64,000 nucleotides of DNA from Ignavibacteria bacterium (GCA_016873805.1 VGVZ01000015.1:1-64000); one strand, 5' to 3'. Shown: positions 1 through 10,049, counted from the stretch's first letter. Program-made: numbers and translations. The notes: a model not told the origin generated them from the sequence alone.

Positions 1-103
1 CACAGGTCTATATCTGTCATCGGAGTAGTGTTTTTGCTTGACATTGTTTTCAATAGACGTCTCTGCGTTTGATCTTTTCTCGAGTTGTCCCTGAGACGCA
101 AAA

Positions 104-1630
104 CTACTTCATTTCTTCTTTCCGTACGCTCCTCACCCTGGCAAACTGGATCAGCGGATTCTTCTCCGGTGTGAGTGTGAAGTACACTTCGATGTCCATC
201 TTCTCCCCCTCGATCACAAACGTCCCGCGCAGCTGGTTCTCCGGGACAATCATCTTCATCCCTACAATCTTTCCTGCCGTCTCGAAAATCTCCTTTGTCC
301 GTTTCTTCAGATCGCTTATGCGGAAGTCGAGAAAGAAGTTTTCTGCAAAAAGTCCTGACTGCTCCGCATTCTCCCAATCAGGCAGAATGTTGGCAAGTTC
401 CTGCTGACGCCGCTTGAGAATGTCCGAAGCGGGAAGTTTGCGCGGCTCGAGTCCGGCAAGAGTGATGATCGTATCAAGCACCGCCAGGTTGATTGTGCTC
501 GTCCCTCCATACGTAATGTTGTCGAAGGACATCACCGCGATGCCGTACTCCGGAAACATCGTCCAGTTACTCCCGAACCCGGGGAGCCCGCCGCTGTGCC
601 CGATGTTCACGCGGCCTCTGCAATCTTCCATCCACCTCAAGCCGTACCCGTACGCCGTTGCAGATGGGCAATCACGTCCGCTTGGATATTTGAACCGCGG
701 GAGCACACGATCAAATCTCCACGGTTGATGCATTTCACGGAGTGAACTGCGCTTCAGCGGTCCATGGTCGGCATCATTCCGCGGCGGCCAGGCCGACATG
801 TGCATCGCGACGTACGTGGTAAAATCCTCGATCGACGTGATCAGTCCCCCCATCGATCCGTACGATCCATGATGGAGCAATGGAACATCAACCGATGCAT
901 CATCGATCCAGTCGTATCCGAGCGCGAGCCGCTCGGCCGGCCCCTCTGAAAACTCCCAGATCGTGTTGTTCATACCGAGCGGCATGAAGATGTTTTCTCT
1001 CGTGTAGACGTCAAACGACTTGCCCGAAGCGACGGCCACGATACGTCCCAGAAGTGCGAAGCCCAGGTTGCTGTATTCAAACGCAATCTCCGGAACATTC
1101 GAAAACGAAACGCCGTTGGCGATCAGCTGGAGAAGCTCCGCATCGGTATTGTCGAGTTGACGATCACCCCACGGGTTGTCTTCCGGGAGGCCGGTGGCAT
1201 GGATGAGGAGGTGCCGGATCGTGATTGCAGGAGCATCGGTCGTCAGGTAGCGCAGGGAGTTCATTTCGAGAATGAACTTGCTCACCGGATCATCGAGCTG
1301 AAGTTTTCCTGCATCACGAAGCTGGAGAATCGCCACTGCGGTGACGCTCTTGCTCATCGATGCGATTCTGAAGAGCGATTGGCTGTTGGCGGGAATCTTT
1401 TTTTGCACATTCGTGAAGCCGAAATTGCCGGAGTACACCAGCTGATCATCCACCACGACGCCGTAGACAAGTCCCGGCATGTGACGTTGTTCGGCGTACT
1501 CTTTGTATATGCGGTCTACGACCGCGAAGGTCTCTTTGACCTTTTGTGTCCTGTTCGTGTCGATGAAGGTCGGCGGCGCCTGTGCAGACAGCGAAGACAC
1601 AATGAAGAGTGTGATCAGAAACGCTCGCAT
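104..1630 (-). CDS. Secreted serine beta-lactamase-family hydrolase (class C / S12 type)
   Basis: A 508-residue exported serine hydrolase of the beta-lactamase/penicillin-binding-protein fold. Residues 1-17 are a signal peptide ending SSLSAQA. The catalytic signature is complete: SMSK at residues 91-94 (nucleophile S91 with its lysine), the YxN element as FEYSNLGF, and an HSGG third motif in NIGHSGGLPGFGSN. The last ~110 residues form a tail beyond the catalytic domain, as in many esterase or D-aminopeptidase-like members. The start has a good ribosome site, GAGGAG about 9 nt upstream. Family members act on D-amino-acid peptides, esters or beta-lactams; substrate cannot be read from sequence, so resistance should not be assumed. 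It stands alone and is transcribed away from the chitin locus. Confidence 0.88.
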   Translation of the reverse strand: MRAFLITLFIVSSLSAQAPPTFIDTNRTQKVKETFAVVDRIYKEYAEQRHMPGLVYGVVVDDQLVYSGNFGFTNVQKKIPANSQSLFRIASMSKSVTAVAILQLRDAGKLQLDDPVSKFILEMNSLRYLTTDAPAITIRHLLIHATGLPEDNPWGDRQLDNTDAELLQLIANGVSFSNVPEIAFEYSNLGFALLGRIVAVASGKSFDVYTRENIFMPLGMNNTIWEFSEGPAERLALGYDWIDDASVDVPLLHHGSYGSMGGLITSIEDFTTYVAMHMSAWPPRNDADHGPLKRSSLREMHQPWRFDRVLPRFKYPSGRDCPSATAYGYGLRWMEDCRGRVNIGHSGGLPGFGSNWTMFPEYGIAVMSFDNITYGGTSTINLAVLDTIITLAGLEPRKLPASDILKRRQQELANILPDWENAEQSGLFAENFFLDFRISDLKKRTKEIFETAGKIVGMKMIVPENQLRGTFVIEGEKMDIEVYFTLTPEKNPLIQFARVRSVRKEEMK

Positions 1631-2165
1631 GATGTAAACTCCTCGCAGGATGGAAGGGATGATCAGACTGGAAACCTTGCGCCAATCTATGAAGCGAAGG
1701 AGAGTGAGTCAAGGAACGACAGGAAGTTTCGGAACGCTGGATGACTCACAAGCCCATGCTCGTCGCCCCGCAAGACTCAAAGTCGACTGAGATCCCACCC
1801 ATCATCAGCTCCATCTCTTATCCCGCCTACTCGCCACAGGAATGGACGCGCCCGCGATCGGCGCTTCTGAACTGTCCAAGGCTTTTACTTCTCGATCTTG
1901 ACCATTGGGAACGCGCCAATCAGTGTGTGGGCAAATCCACATTAACCGATCGAACTGCTGAGTTACCAGCGACAGGAGACGTGATGGTTGCGTATCCCAC
2001 CCGGGATCATGGCATGGCAGTAACAGCCCAACTCCCACGATTATTCACCTTGGGCCCCAATCCATTGGTTGAAGCGATGAATTTGGGTGATTTCTTTGTC
2101 TTTGGTAATCCGAGGGGATAGAAGGATCAGCTGTGGAAAATATCGGCTGATCCGGTTGTTTTCTT
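1631..2165. other. Intergenic region without a convincing gene
   Basis: Between the hydrolase start and the ROK-regulator promoter I see no frame with coding character. A 126-codon plus-strand frame (1741-2121) has no ribosome site, no recognisable motif and an odd composition, so I leave it out. The part nearest 1631 must hold the hydrolase promoter, but no clear boxes were found. Confidence 0.5.
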
Positions 2166-2166
2166 C

Positions 2167-2195
2167 TTGACAGAAAGAGGGAAAAAACGTACCAT
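2167..2195 (+). promoter_or_regulatory. Candidate sigma-70 promoter of the ROK regulator
   Basis: TTGACA at 2167-2172, a 17-bp spacer and TACCAT at 2190-2195 form a good -35/-10 pair. Transcription would start near 2202, about 110 nt before the ATG at 2315. The inverted repeat just downstream would then sit in the early transcribed region, where a repressor could block it. Seen in sequence only. Confidence 0.4.
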
Positions 2196-2208
2196 CAATT
2201 AGTTTATT

Positions 2209-2286
2209 AGAACAACAAATAGTTGTTTGTAAATTGATTTGCTTCGATTTGTCGTTGAACGGCAAGGATTTGAAAAAAGTTGTTCT
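2209..2286. promoter_or_regulatory. Candidate ROK operator: AGAACAAC / GTTGTTCT repeats
   Basis: AACAAC (2211-2216) and GTTGTT (2222-2227) form a 6-bp inverted repeat with a 5-nt centre. The longer half AGAACAAC (2209-2216) recurs inverted as GTTGTTCT at 2279-2286. Two related sites 70 bp apart between promoter and start codon suggest autoregulation, possibly with looping. ROK repressors such as NagC bind paired AT-rich inverted repeats, which is why I link the two. Binding is inferred. Confidence 0.35.
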
Positions 2287-2314
2287 TCCATACTAATATC
2301 TAGTATCCTCCCCT

Positions 2315-3526
2315 ATGTTGTCCAAGCGCCATAAGCCCAATCGAATAACTCGGATAAACTCCCGGGTGGGGCGGAACATCAACCGCTCGATCATTCTCAA
2401 TACTGTTCGACGACACCAGCCGATATCGCGAAGCTCGATCGCCGAGAGCACTCTCCTCAACAAAAGCACCGTCTCCAGCATCGTCTCCAGTTTGATCGAA
2501 GAAGATCTCCTCGCGGAGTCGCCCGACCGGAGCGGTGGAGTGGGACGTAATCCTGTCAATCTCAATATCAGACAAGGAAGACATTTTGTCGGTGCGATCG
2601 CATTTGATGCTCCCTGCACGCGCGTGGCAATCGTCGATATTGACGGAACCGTGAAAGCACGGTGCGAGATCTGGACCAAGGCGGTCCCTCCCGATATCCT
2701 CCTCTCCCAGTGTCTTGCTCAATTGAATTCCTTCCGGTCATCGCTCGGCCCGCACAAGTTCCATGGAATCGGTGTGACCGTAGCAGGGATCGTTGACTCG
2801 GCGCAGTCACAGGTGATCTATGCATCGAACCTCGGATGGAAGAATGTCGATCTCGGCGCCGTAATGCAAGCCCACGCAACCGATATCAACTTCACCGGGG
2901 TCGAAAATGATGCGAAGGCATCAGCGATCGCAGAACTCCTCTTCGGAAGGAATCGCTTGGAGTCTCAGAACATGATTTTCTTGCTCATCGGTCTCGGCAT
3001 CGGCGCGGGAATTGCCGTGCACGGAAAAATCCTGTCCGGCAATACTCATGGCGCTGGAGAGGTCGGCCATATGACGGTCGCAGAAGGGGGAGAATTGTGC
3101 TCTTGCGGAAATAGAGGATGCTGGCAGCTCTACGCATCGGAGCATGCACCTCTCAGATGGTATGCCAGCGCAAAGCAATCAGCCTCTTCATCACCGTACG
3201 CGTTGTCAGATGTCTTCGGTGCCGCGCGCGCCGGAGACTCGGACGCTCAACACGCTCTTCGTCTGTGGGGAGAACACGTCGGCGTGGGACTCGGGGATCT
3301 GGTCAGAATTTTGGATCCCGAAGCAGTTGTCGTTGGGGGTTCCATCAATCAAGTCTGGGACTTGGTCAGCGAAGAGATCGTGAACGCGGCATACGGTCGC
3401 GGGACGTTTGCCCTTGAACGTACCACGGCAATACTTCCCTCTTCGCTCATCGACTATCCGCCGCTCCTCGGTGCAGCAGCATTGTCGATCCGACCGATCT
3501 TTGCCGATTTTAGTATCTCTCAGTGA
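2315..3526 (+). CDS. ROK-family transcriptional regulator (NagC/XylR type)
   Basis: A 403-residue DNA-binding sugar sensor. Residues ~20-75 form a winged helix-turn-helix (segment RSSIAESTLLNKSTVSSIVS) and the rest is a ROK sugar-kinase-like fold. The inducer and zinc site is present: GEVGHM followed by CSCGNRGC, so the His plus three Cys zinc ligands are intact; the residue usually Glu after GC is here Gln (GCWQ). Sitting just upstream of and co-directional with a chitin-degradation gene set, it most likely senses a GlcNAc derivative and represses or activates the genes to 15.0 kb. Inducer identity is inferred. ATG chosen because the helix-turn-helix begins soon after it. Confidence 0.9.
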   Translation: MLSKRHKPNRITRINSRVGRNINRSIILNTVRRHQPISRSSIAESTLLNKSTVSSIVSSLIEEDLLAESPDRSGGVGRNPVNLNIRQGRHFVGAIAFDAPCTRVAIVDIDGTVKARCEIWTKAVPPDILLSQCLAQLNSFRSSLGPHKFHGIGVTVAGIVDSAQSQVIYASNLGWKNVDLGAVMQAHATDINFTGVENDAKASAIAELLFGRNRLESQNMIFLLIGLGIGAGIAVHGKILSGNTHGAGEVGHMTVAEGGELCSCGNRGCWQLYASEHAPLRWYASAKQSASSSPYALSDVFGAARAGDSDAQHALRLWGEHVGVGLGDLVRILDPEAVVVGGSINQVWDLVSEEIVNAAYGRGTFALERTTAILPSSLIDYPPLLGAAALSIRPIFADFSISQ

Positions 3527-3663
3527 CCGCTTTGCGTCTCGGTCCCCCACGTCTCGTGGACATCAGATGGAGATTCTCGTTGTTGGTATGGTCGCGCACC
3601 GTTAGCGCCAGGCTTGCCCCACCGTGATCGCGCGGCGGGATGTTCTTCCAGGAGGGATCAACA

Positions 3664-6594
3664 ATGCGCACGAACAGATTTCTCGTTGGAACGACAATCT
3701 TGTTCATCGTTTGGATGTTCCACCCGTTGACACTTTCCGCGGCCAGCGCAACACTCCAGGGAACAATCAGAGATGCGAAAACCGGCAACCCCCTTCCTTC
3801 GGCCAACGTTGTGCTGGTCGGAACCAGTCTCGGGTCTGCTTCTGACATTGAGGGAAGATATCTCATTCGCAATGTTCCCCCTGGATCGTTCACGTTGCGC
3901 GCCTCCTATGTCGGCTACCGGCCGATCGAAATACCTCTCGACGTCGGAGCCGATGAGATCATCGTACGAGATTTCGCCCTTGAACCCGTCGCGCTGGAAG
4001 GCGAGGAAGTCCTTATCACCGCTCAGGCGCGTGGACAGAAGGTGGCGATCAACGAGCAGTTAGCCGCCAATACGATCTCCAGCGTGGTATCCGCTGCGCG
4101 CATCCAGGAACTACCGGACGCCAACGCAGCCGAAGCGGTAGCACGACTCCCCGGTGTTTCCATACTCCGCAGTGGCGGCGAAGGCAATCAGGTTGTCATC
4201 CGCGGCCTCCAACCGAAATACAATGCCATCCTCGTCGATGGGGTGCGTATGGCCTCCTCGCATCCTTCCGATCGGAGCACCGACCTGAGCATGATCTCTC
4301 CCTATTCCCTCGAAGCCATCGAAGTGATCAAAACCGTCACGCCGGACCAGGACCCGGACGTTCTCGGCGGTACCGTGAATTTCAAGTTGCGCCACCCTCG
4401 GGGAGAGGAGCAAGGTCTCGGGATTCATCTGCTCGCTCAGGGAGGGTATAACGGCCTCGCCAACGCCCCCAACAAGTTCAACAACTACAAGTACGTCGCC
4501 AGCGTCGAAGGACGTTTCCTCAAGACTCGGTTGGGACTCTTCGCGCAGGCGGATCTGGAGAGGCGCAATCTCACCTCCAACGAACTCGGCGCGTCCTATG
4601 ACCACATCGGGACGAGCACAACGGAGTACAGAATCACGTCGCTGAACCTCAGTCACATTCCGCGTGACCGGCAGCGCTACAATGGCACGCTGGTTCTCGA
4701 TTACCGGCTTCCGCGCGGAACGATCGCCTTGACGAATTTCCTCAGTTCCGGTACGACGGATGTCCAGAACAGGAGAGAATCATTTGACATTCAGGGCAAT
4801 TTGCATCTCTACTCATTAGCGTATTCGAGAAGCACATTGAACCTGATCACGAATGCCCTCAGTCTCGAACATCAACTCCCCGTGTTCCACGCCGACTTCA
4901 AACTCTCCCACACGTACTCTGAAACCAAAAGTCCGGAAGATTGGACCGTCACGTTCCTTCAGACCTCTGCGGGGATCGGTCAGTTCTTTAATGTCCCCAA
5001 TCTGAATCCCGAGGACATTCCGAAGGCGGCCAACAACAATCTGGCAGCGACATTCCTGAACTCTTGTATCAACAACAGCAGCTTCTCACGGGAACGCGCG
5101 TTCACGGCGTCGGGAGACCTGGATGCTCCGATCAGTTTCTCAGACCTCGTCACCTCGACGATCAAGTTCGGTGGGAAGTACCGGCACCAGACGCGCGCAT
5201 ACGATTACGAGCACTTCAACAACAATGCATCGTTTGCCTCGCCGAGCGCCCGGATTGCGGCGCAGCTCATTGCCTCGCACTTCCCTGCCACCACGCAATA
5301 TGACCCGACGGCCCTCCCCATCGCTCCCTTCTCCGATCGGGACTTCAGCTATGGGGATTTCCTCGGTGGAAAATATCCGATGAGTGCTCCGCTGAATTTC
5401 GGTATGATGGCGCAGCTGGCCCGTCTCCTGAGGGACAATGCCGAGTACATCGCACAGCAACAGGCCGAGGGGTATGCTCGGAACAACCTGCTCTCAATCA
5501 CGAATGACTACTCCGGAAAGGAGCAGCAGACCGCTGCGTACGCGATGGCCACGATCAACGTCGGCCCTCGGATCACGATCATCCCCGGTATTCGGTATCA
5601 ACGTCTCACCACGACATACGATGGTTCCCGCGGAATCCAGAGCTCCCTGTCTCACTACGCCTACAATCATTACGACACGACTGTCACGCTCCGGCACTCC
5701 CGCTGGCTCCCGAGCGTTCATCTGCGATTTAAACCCCTCTCATGGATTGACGTACGGCTGTCGTACACAAACACCATCGCCTATCCCGATTATAGCGCGA
5801 TCATCCCTCGAATCGATGTCGCAACAACGTCCATCGCGTGGAACAACTACAAGCTGGTCCCCTCTCGTTCTCGGAACTACGATGGGTCGCTCGCCTTCTT
5901 CAGTAATACGATCGGCCTTTTTACCATCAGCGGTTTTCTGAAGCAGATCGACGACCTGATCTATCCGTGGACCTTTTTCGTCTCCGGCGCCGATGCTGCA
6001 CCGTACTTTCCCCCCTCCATCACGGCTGCTCCGCCGAGCGGAAACTTCAGCATCACGACATTTGTCAACAATACCTACCGCATAGACAATTGGGGCCTGG
6101 AGTTGGATTGGCAAACCCACTTCTGGTACCTTCCCAATCCGCTGAAGGGCCTGGTGTTAAACGTCAACTACACGCACATCTTCTCGAGAGCACAATACCC
6201 CTTCGTGTATCTGTATAGGGCCTCACTCCGCAGTCCGATCCAGTATATCGATACGTCGTACACGGATCGGCTCCTTTACCAGCCGGACAATCTGGTAAAT
6301 ATCTCCGTCGGCTATGATTTCAAGGACTTTTCCATTCGTGCATCGATGTTATACCAGACCGATATCTTTACTGGTCCAAACTTCTGGCCACAGCTGAGAT
6401 CCAGCACATCGGCATACCGACGATGGGATATTTCCGCGAGGCAGATTCTCCCCTGGCTCGGGCTGCAACTCTATGGCGACATAAGTAATCTTGACGGTGC
6501 AAACGATATCAATGTCATTCAAGGGGGCGGCGTGCCCAGAGCCGAGCAATCGTACGGCATGACGGCAACCGTTGGGCTTCGCTTGCAGTTTTAA
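3664..6594 (+). CDS. TonB-dependent outer-membrane receptor with carboxypeptidase-like N-domain
   Basis: A 976-residue outer-membrane importer. A signal peptide (to about residue 30) is followed by a carboxypeptidase-regulatory-like beta-sandwich (ATLQGTIRDAKTGNPLPSAN onward), a plug domain with LPGVSILRSGG and the conserved VVIRGLQPKYNAILVDG, and a ~700-residue 22-strand barrel ending in the expected aromatic terminus GLRLQF. It resembles the large Xanthomonas/Caulobacter-type carbohydrate receptors. The start at 3664 is preferred over an in-frame ATG at 3640 because AGGAGG lies 8 nt upstream. Placed between the ROK regulator and the chitinases, it probably imports chito-oligosaccharides using TonB-ExbBD energy; no SusD-like partner is present. 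Substrate is inferred from context. Confidence 0.9.
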   Translation: MRTNRFLVGTTILFIVWMFHPLTLSAASATLQGTIRDAKTGNPLPSANVVLVGTSLGSASDIEGRYLIRNVPPGSFTLRASYVGYRPIEIPLDVGADEIIVRDFALEPVALEGEEVLITAQARGQKVAINEQLAANTISSVVSAARIQELPDANAAEAVARLPGVSILRSGGEGNQVVIRGLQPKYNAILVDGVRMASSHPSDRSTDLSMISPYSLEAIEVIKTVTPDQDPDVLGGTVNFKLRHPRGEEQGLGIHLLAQGGYNGLANAPNKFNNYKYVASVEGRFLKTRLGLFAQADLERRNLTSNELGASYDHIGTSTTEYRITSLNLSHIPRDRQRYNGTLVLDYRLPRGTIALTNFLSSGTTDVQNRRESFDIQGNLHLYSLAYSRSTLNLITNALSLEHQLPVFHADFKLSHTYSETKSPEDWTVTFLQTSAGIGQFFNVPNLNPEDIPKAANNNLAATFLNSCINNSSFSRERAFTASGDLDAPISFSDLVTSTIKFGGKYRHQTRAYDYEHFNNNASFASPSARIAAQLIASHFPATTQYDPTALPIAPFSDRDFSYGDFLGGKYPMSAPLNFGMMAQLARLLRDNAEYIAQQQAEGYARNNLLSITNDYSGKEQQTAAYAMATINVGPRITIIPGIRYQRLTTTYDGSRGIQSSLSHYAYNHYDTTVTLRHSRWLPSVHLRFKPLSWIDVRLSYTNTIAYPDYSAIIPRIDVATTSIAWNNYKLVPSRSRNYDGSLAFFSNTIGLFTISGFLKQIDDLIYPWTFFVSGADAAPYFPPSITAAPPSGNFSITTFVNNTYRIDNWGLELDWQTHFWYLPNPLKGLVLNVNYTHIFSRAQYPFVYLYRASLRSPIQYIDTSYTDRLLYQPDNLVNISVGYDFKDFSIRASMLYQTDIFTGPNFWPQLRSSTSAYRRWDISARQILPWLGLQLYGDISNLDGANDINVIQGGGVPRAEQSYGMTATVGLRLQF

Positions 6595-6735
6595 GGAGAA
6601 CATTCCCGTGCTGCTGAACACCGATCCAGTTGTTCAACTTGTTCAATCATAAAAGGAGGTGATGTGGCAAATTCGGAACAACAAATCCACTGTGCAGTGG
6701 TTCTTTTTGTACCAAAACAACCATGGAGGGGAATC

Positions 6736-8460
6736 ATGAATCGTTTCTGCACCGCAACGCTGTGTTTGGCTCTCCTGTTGCTTGCGACGGTGCCCATCCA
6801 GATGTTCGCTCAGGCATCCGATACCCTCGTCGTGTACGCAACTCCGAAAGCACTTGACGAGGTTATCCGGCAGGATACTACTGCCGGGGGAGTCCAGAAA
6901 CACAAGGTTTATAAGCTCGTCTCACTCGATACGACCTATTTGTATACCGGATCGATCACGGTGAAATCGGACATCACCGTTCTCGGCGTGCGGCACGCCA
7001 CGACTGGAAGGCCACCTTGCATCCAACCGGCCGTACTTGGAGATGGCTCGATTCCGGCGACCTTGTTCGTGCTGAACGGGAAGAACATGAAAGGCACGTT
7101 CAAGAATCTCTATCTACTCGGCTTGTCCACAAATGGCAATGCCAACGGTGACGGGATTGCCATCCGGTTGCTTGCCGATAGCATCAGACTGACCGTTGAT
7201 AACTGTGTGTTCGAAGAGTGGCATACCTTTGCGATCAGTTATAGCGGCAGCTGGTGCAAGTTCTACATCTCGAACTCCAAATTCAGAAACATGGTTCATC
7301 CGAACCAATGGTACATCGGGGAGGTTCTGCGAAACGAATGGCCGGGGACGGCATACACCGATACGGTGATCTTCCGATACAACACGATGTTTTGCATCAA
7401 CGGATATGCCTCGGCAACCGTGACGAAGTACTACACCCGATTCTTTGAGTTCACGCACAACAGCGTTCTCTACACGTTCAAGAATCCGTTCTTCGAATTC
7501 AACGTCACGGACGCCAAATTCAACAACAACCTCTTTTTCAGTCCATGGTCGGGCGCAATCTCGAAGCAAGAGTATCCCTGGTGGGACCAGCTCTGGTCTC
7601 CAGAGGTCGGCTCAATCATCGACCTGGATACTCTCGACCTGGCCAAAGACTCGGTCTTCAATCCGGTCGATATCGGCAAGACAAACTTCCGCCTGCTGTC
7701 TGAGGCAAAACGGAAGGTCGAGGTGAAAAACAATGCCTACTTCTGGCCAACGGCGCTGACAACATTCTGGAAGAACTGGAATGATACCGCTCGCGTCTGC
7801 TCTGTCTATACCCCGACGTGGATGAACGCCCGGACCTCAAACATGTTCGCGAACAAAACCACGTGGCCGGGCTTTGTTTCCTCCGGGAATCTGAACGCCG
7901 ATCCGGGCTTCGGAACTTCCATCCCTGCAGTTCTGAGCCAGTCACCCAACGGCCTGCTGGCGTGGTTCACGCTTTGCAGAACAGGACAACTTTCAACAAC
8001 GTATTGGGGGTACCAGAAAACGCAGGTTGGAAGCGCCGCCAACTGGGTGCCAACTTGGCCACTGCCGGAAACTCAGCACATGCAGTACACAAATACCTCA
8101 CTGAGAACGGGTGGCACAGACGGACTCCCGATTGGTGATCCGAACTGGTTCGGTATCACGACAGCCGTTGAAACATCCATCGAGCCGATACCGCAGGAGT
8201 TCTCGCTATCGCCGGCGTATCCGAATCCGTTCAATCCGAGCACAAATATCCAGTACACCCTGAACCGAGCCGGTGTGACGACCTTGAGGGTGTACAACAC
8301 CATCGGTCAGCTCGTCAGGATCGTTGTCGACGGGATATATCAATCCCCCGGCACGTACACGATGGGTGTGGAGATGTCAGATCTGCCAACCGGCATGTAC
8401 ATTTATGTTCTCCAGCAGGAGAACAACCGGATTGCCCGGAAGATGATGTTGTTGAAATAG
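6736..8460 (+). CDS. Secreted right-handed beta-helix protein with T9SS sorting domain
   Basis: A 574-residue exported protein. Signal peptide at residues 1-25 (ending PIQMFAQA), then a region rich in short strands and Asn ladders (VDNCVFEEWHTFAISYSG, FYISNSKFRNM, NNNLFF) typical of parallel beta-helix pectate-lyase-like or DUF4957/DUF5123 proteins. The last ~85 residues are a T9SS sorting domain: AYPNPFNPSTNIQYTL, GQLVRIV, GMYIYVLQ and terminal KMMLLK. It should be exported through T9SS and held on or released from the cell surface. GGAGGGG precedes the ATG at 6736. No catalytic residues could be assigned; it may bind glycan rather than cut it. It probably belongs to the chitin operon. Confidence 0.82.
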   Translation: MNRFCTATLCLALLLLATVPIQMFAQASDTLVVYATPKALDEVIRQDTTAGGVQKHKVYKLVSLDTTYLYTGSITVKSDITVLGVRHATTGRPPCIQPAVLGDGSIPATLFVLNGKNMKGTFKNLYLLGLSTNGNANGDGIAIRLLADSIRLTVDNCVFEEWHTFAISYSGSWCKFYISNSKFRNMVHPNQWYIGEVLRNEWPGTAYTDTVIFRYNTMFCINGYASATVTKYYTRFFEFTHNSVLYTFKNPFFEFNVTDAKFNNNLFFSPWSGAISKQEYPWWDQLWSPEVGSIIDLDTLDLAKDSVFNPVDIGKTNFRLLSEAKRKVEVKNNAYFWPTALTTFWKNWNDTARVCSVYTPTWMNARTSNMFANKTTWPGFVSSGNLNADPGFGTSIPAVLSQSPNGLLAWFTLCRTGQLSTTYWGYQKTQVGSAANWVPTWPLPETQHMQYTNTSLRTGGTDGLPIGDPNWFGITTAVETSIEPIPQEFSLSPAYPNPFNPSTNIQYTLNRAGVTTLRVYNTIGQLVRIVVDGIYQSPGTYTMGVEMSDLPTGMYIYVLQQENNRIARKMMLLK

Positions 8461-8605
8461 AGCGGGAATTGACGACGAGTGAGCAGGAGGGACGCCAGGG
8501 GATGTCTCTCCTCTCGCTCGCCGTTGTGGAAATTCGCGGGCGTGCGCTGCACGAGTCCTCCTCACACATTAGACCGGGGTTCCTCCATTGTCTCACGGGG
8601 AAGGC

Positions 8606-10012
8606 ATGAAGAAATCGAAGAGGCTCGGCCCATGCTTTGCATTCAAATTGATTTTTTGCTATCTGACCTTCGCGGCGTTCAGCCCGGCACAGCAGAGAAT
8701 TGTCGGTTACTACACCGCCTGGAATGCCGCACGCTACCCGTCCAGCAACATCAGTCTGACTCCCTTGACCCACATCATTGTCGCTTTTGCATATCCGAAC
8801 GCTGACGGGACGATTTCTGCCAGCTCCGGCATTCCGTTTGCACCGTTGGTCCAAACAGCCCGGAATGAAGGGAAGAAAATTCTCATCGCCCTCGGCGGCG
8901 CCAACAACAGCACACACTTCGCGACGGTGACAGCCGATTCAACTCTAAGGAAGAAGTTGATAGAAAGCATTGTCCGCTTTCTTCAATCAAATCAGTACGA
9001 CGGGGTGGACATCGACTGGGAAACGCCTACCAACGCGCAGGAGCGCACACAGTTGACGTCATTCGTCAGAGAGCTGCGGACACAACTGGACCAGGTCTCT
9101 TCCTCCCTGCTGCTGACCGTGGCCGCGCCGCCTACGAACTGGCGGGGCCAATACCTCGACTATCCTGCCCTCATCGGCTCCGTCGATTGGTTCAACGTGA
9201 TGACGTATGATTTCTACGGACCTTGGTCAGGATTTGCAGGCCACAATTCTCCTCTCTATCCATCGCCGGCAGATCCGTTGCAGGCGGGATCAGATTCGAC
9301 CGCGATCGCTTATTTGCTCTCGCGCGGAATCCCGAGTGCCAAGCTCGTGCTGGGTGTGCCGTTCTACGCCGTTCAGTTCTCCGCACCCGGTCTCTACGAG
9401 CGAACATCCACTCCTGCCGTCTCCTATCTTCGGTACAACGACGTCATCAACCTTCTCTCCGGTGGTTGGTTCTCCCGCTGGGATAACGTTGCGAAGGCTC
9501 CGTTTCTTCAGAATGCAGATGCGACGCAGTTCGTGACGTATGAAGATCCTGCTTCGATCCGGCTGAAGGCGGCGTTCGGTGCACGCCAGAAGCTGGGCGG
9601 CCTGATGTGCTGGGAACTCTCCCAAGGTCTTCTCGAGGATGGTCAACAACCGCTTCTGGAAGCTATGGTAATGAACGTCAGCACAAGCGTGCGAACAAGA
9701 AGTGAATCCCCGATCACCTCTGTTGCCACTCTCTACGATAGCTATCCAAACCCGTCGTCTTCCGCTCGCGAAGGTGCATCGGCGACGATTCAATTTGATC
9801 TGCTCCGACCATCCCGCGTCAGAATACACGTTTTGAACATATTGGGACAAGAAGTCGAGACCCGCGACCTCGGTTCGATCAATGCTGGCAGTCATTATCA
9901 GGTGGTCGATCTGTCTCGATGGGCGACGGGTGTTTATTTCTACCGGCTTTCGATTGTAGAGTTTGGCGGGGAGTACCACACGAGACCAAAGAAGATGATT
10001 CTAAGGAAGTAG
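8606..10012 (+). CDS. Secreted GH18 chitinase with T9SS sorting domain
   Basis: A 468-residue glycoside hydrolase family 18 enzyme. After a signal peptide (to AFSPAQ) comes the TIM barrel, starting RIVGYYTAWN. The family signature DGVDIDWE is complete, with the acid/base Glu at about residue 139; VMTYDFYG and the barrel-closing MCWELSQ are also canonical. A T9SS domain follows (SYPNPSSS, GVYFYRL, terminal KKMILRK). It should hydrolyse beta-1,4 GlcNAc bonds outside the cell by substrate-assisted catalysis. The start at 8606 is chosen over a TTG at 8588 because the signal peptide begins there and GGGGAAGG precedes it. Chitin versus another GlcNAc polymer is inferred from the neighbouring phosphorylase. 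Confidence 0.93.
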   Translation: MKKSKRLGPCFAFKLIFCYLTFAAFSPAQQRIVGYYTAWNAARYPSSNISLTPLTHIIVAFAYPNADGTISASSGIPFAPLVQTARNEGKKILIALGGANNSTHFATVTADSTLRKKLIESIVRFLQSNQYDGVDIDWETPTNAQERTQLTSFVRELRTQLDQVSSSLLLTVAAPPTNWRGQYLDYPALIGSVDWFNVMTYDFYGPWSGFAGHNSPLYPSPADPLQAGSDSTAIAYLLSRGIPSAKLVLGVPFYAVQFSAPGLYERTSTPAVSYLRYNDVINLLSGGWFSRWDNVAKAPFLQNADATQFVTYEDPASIRLKAAFGARQKLGGLMCWELSQGLLEDGQQPLLEAMVMNVSTSVRTRSESPITSVATLYDSYPNPSSSAREGASATIQFDLLRPSRVRIHVLNILGQEVETRDLGSINAGSHYQVVDLSRWATGVYFYRLSIVEFGGEYHTRPKKMILRK

Positions 10013-10049
10013 TGACGCGTCAATTTTCTCACACAAGGATGAGTGGGCG

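Noticed and set aside
104-1630. Antibiotic-resistance beta-lactamase
   Set aside because: The catalytic motifs fit the wider S12 esterase/peptidase group; the extra C-terminal tail and lack of context argue against a dedicated resistance enzyme.
1741-2121. 126-codon open frame upstream of the ROK gene
   Set aside because: No ribosome site, no motif, and it runs across the region before the regulator promoter; composition does not resemble the neighbouring genes.
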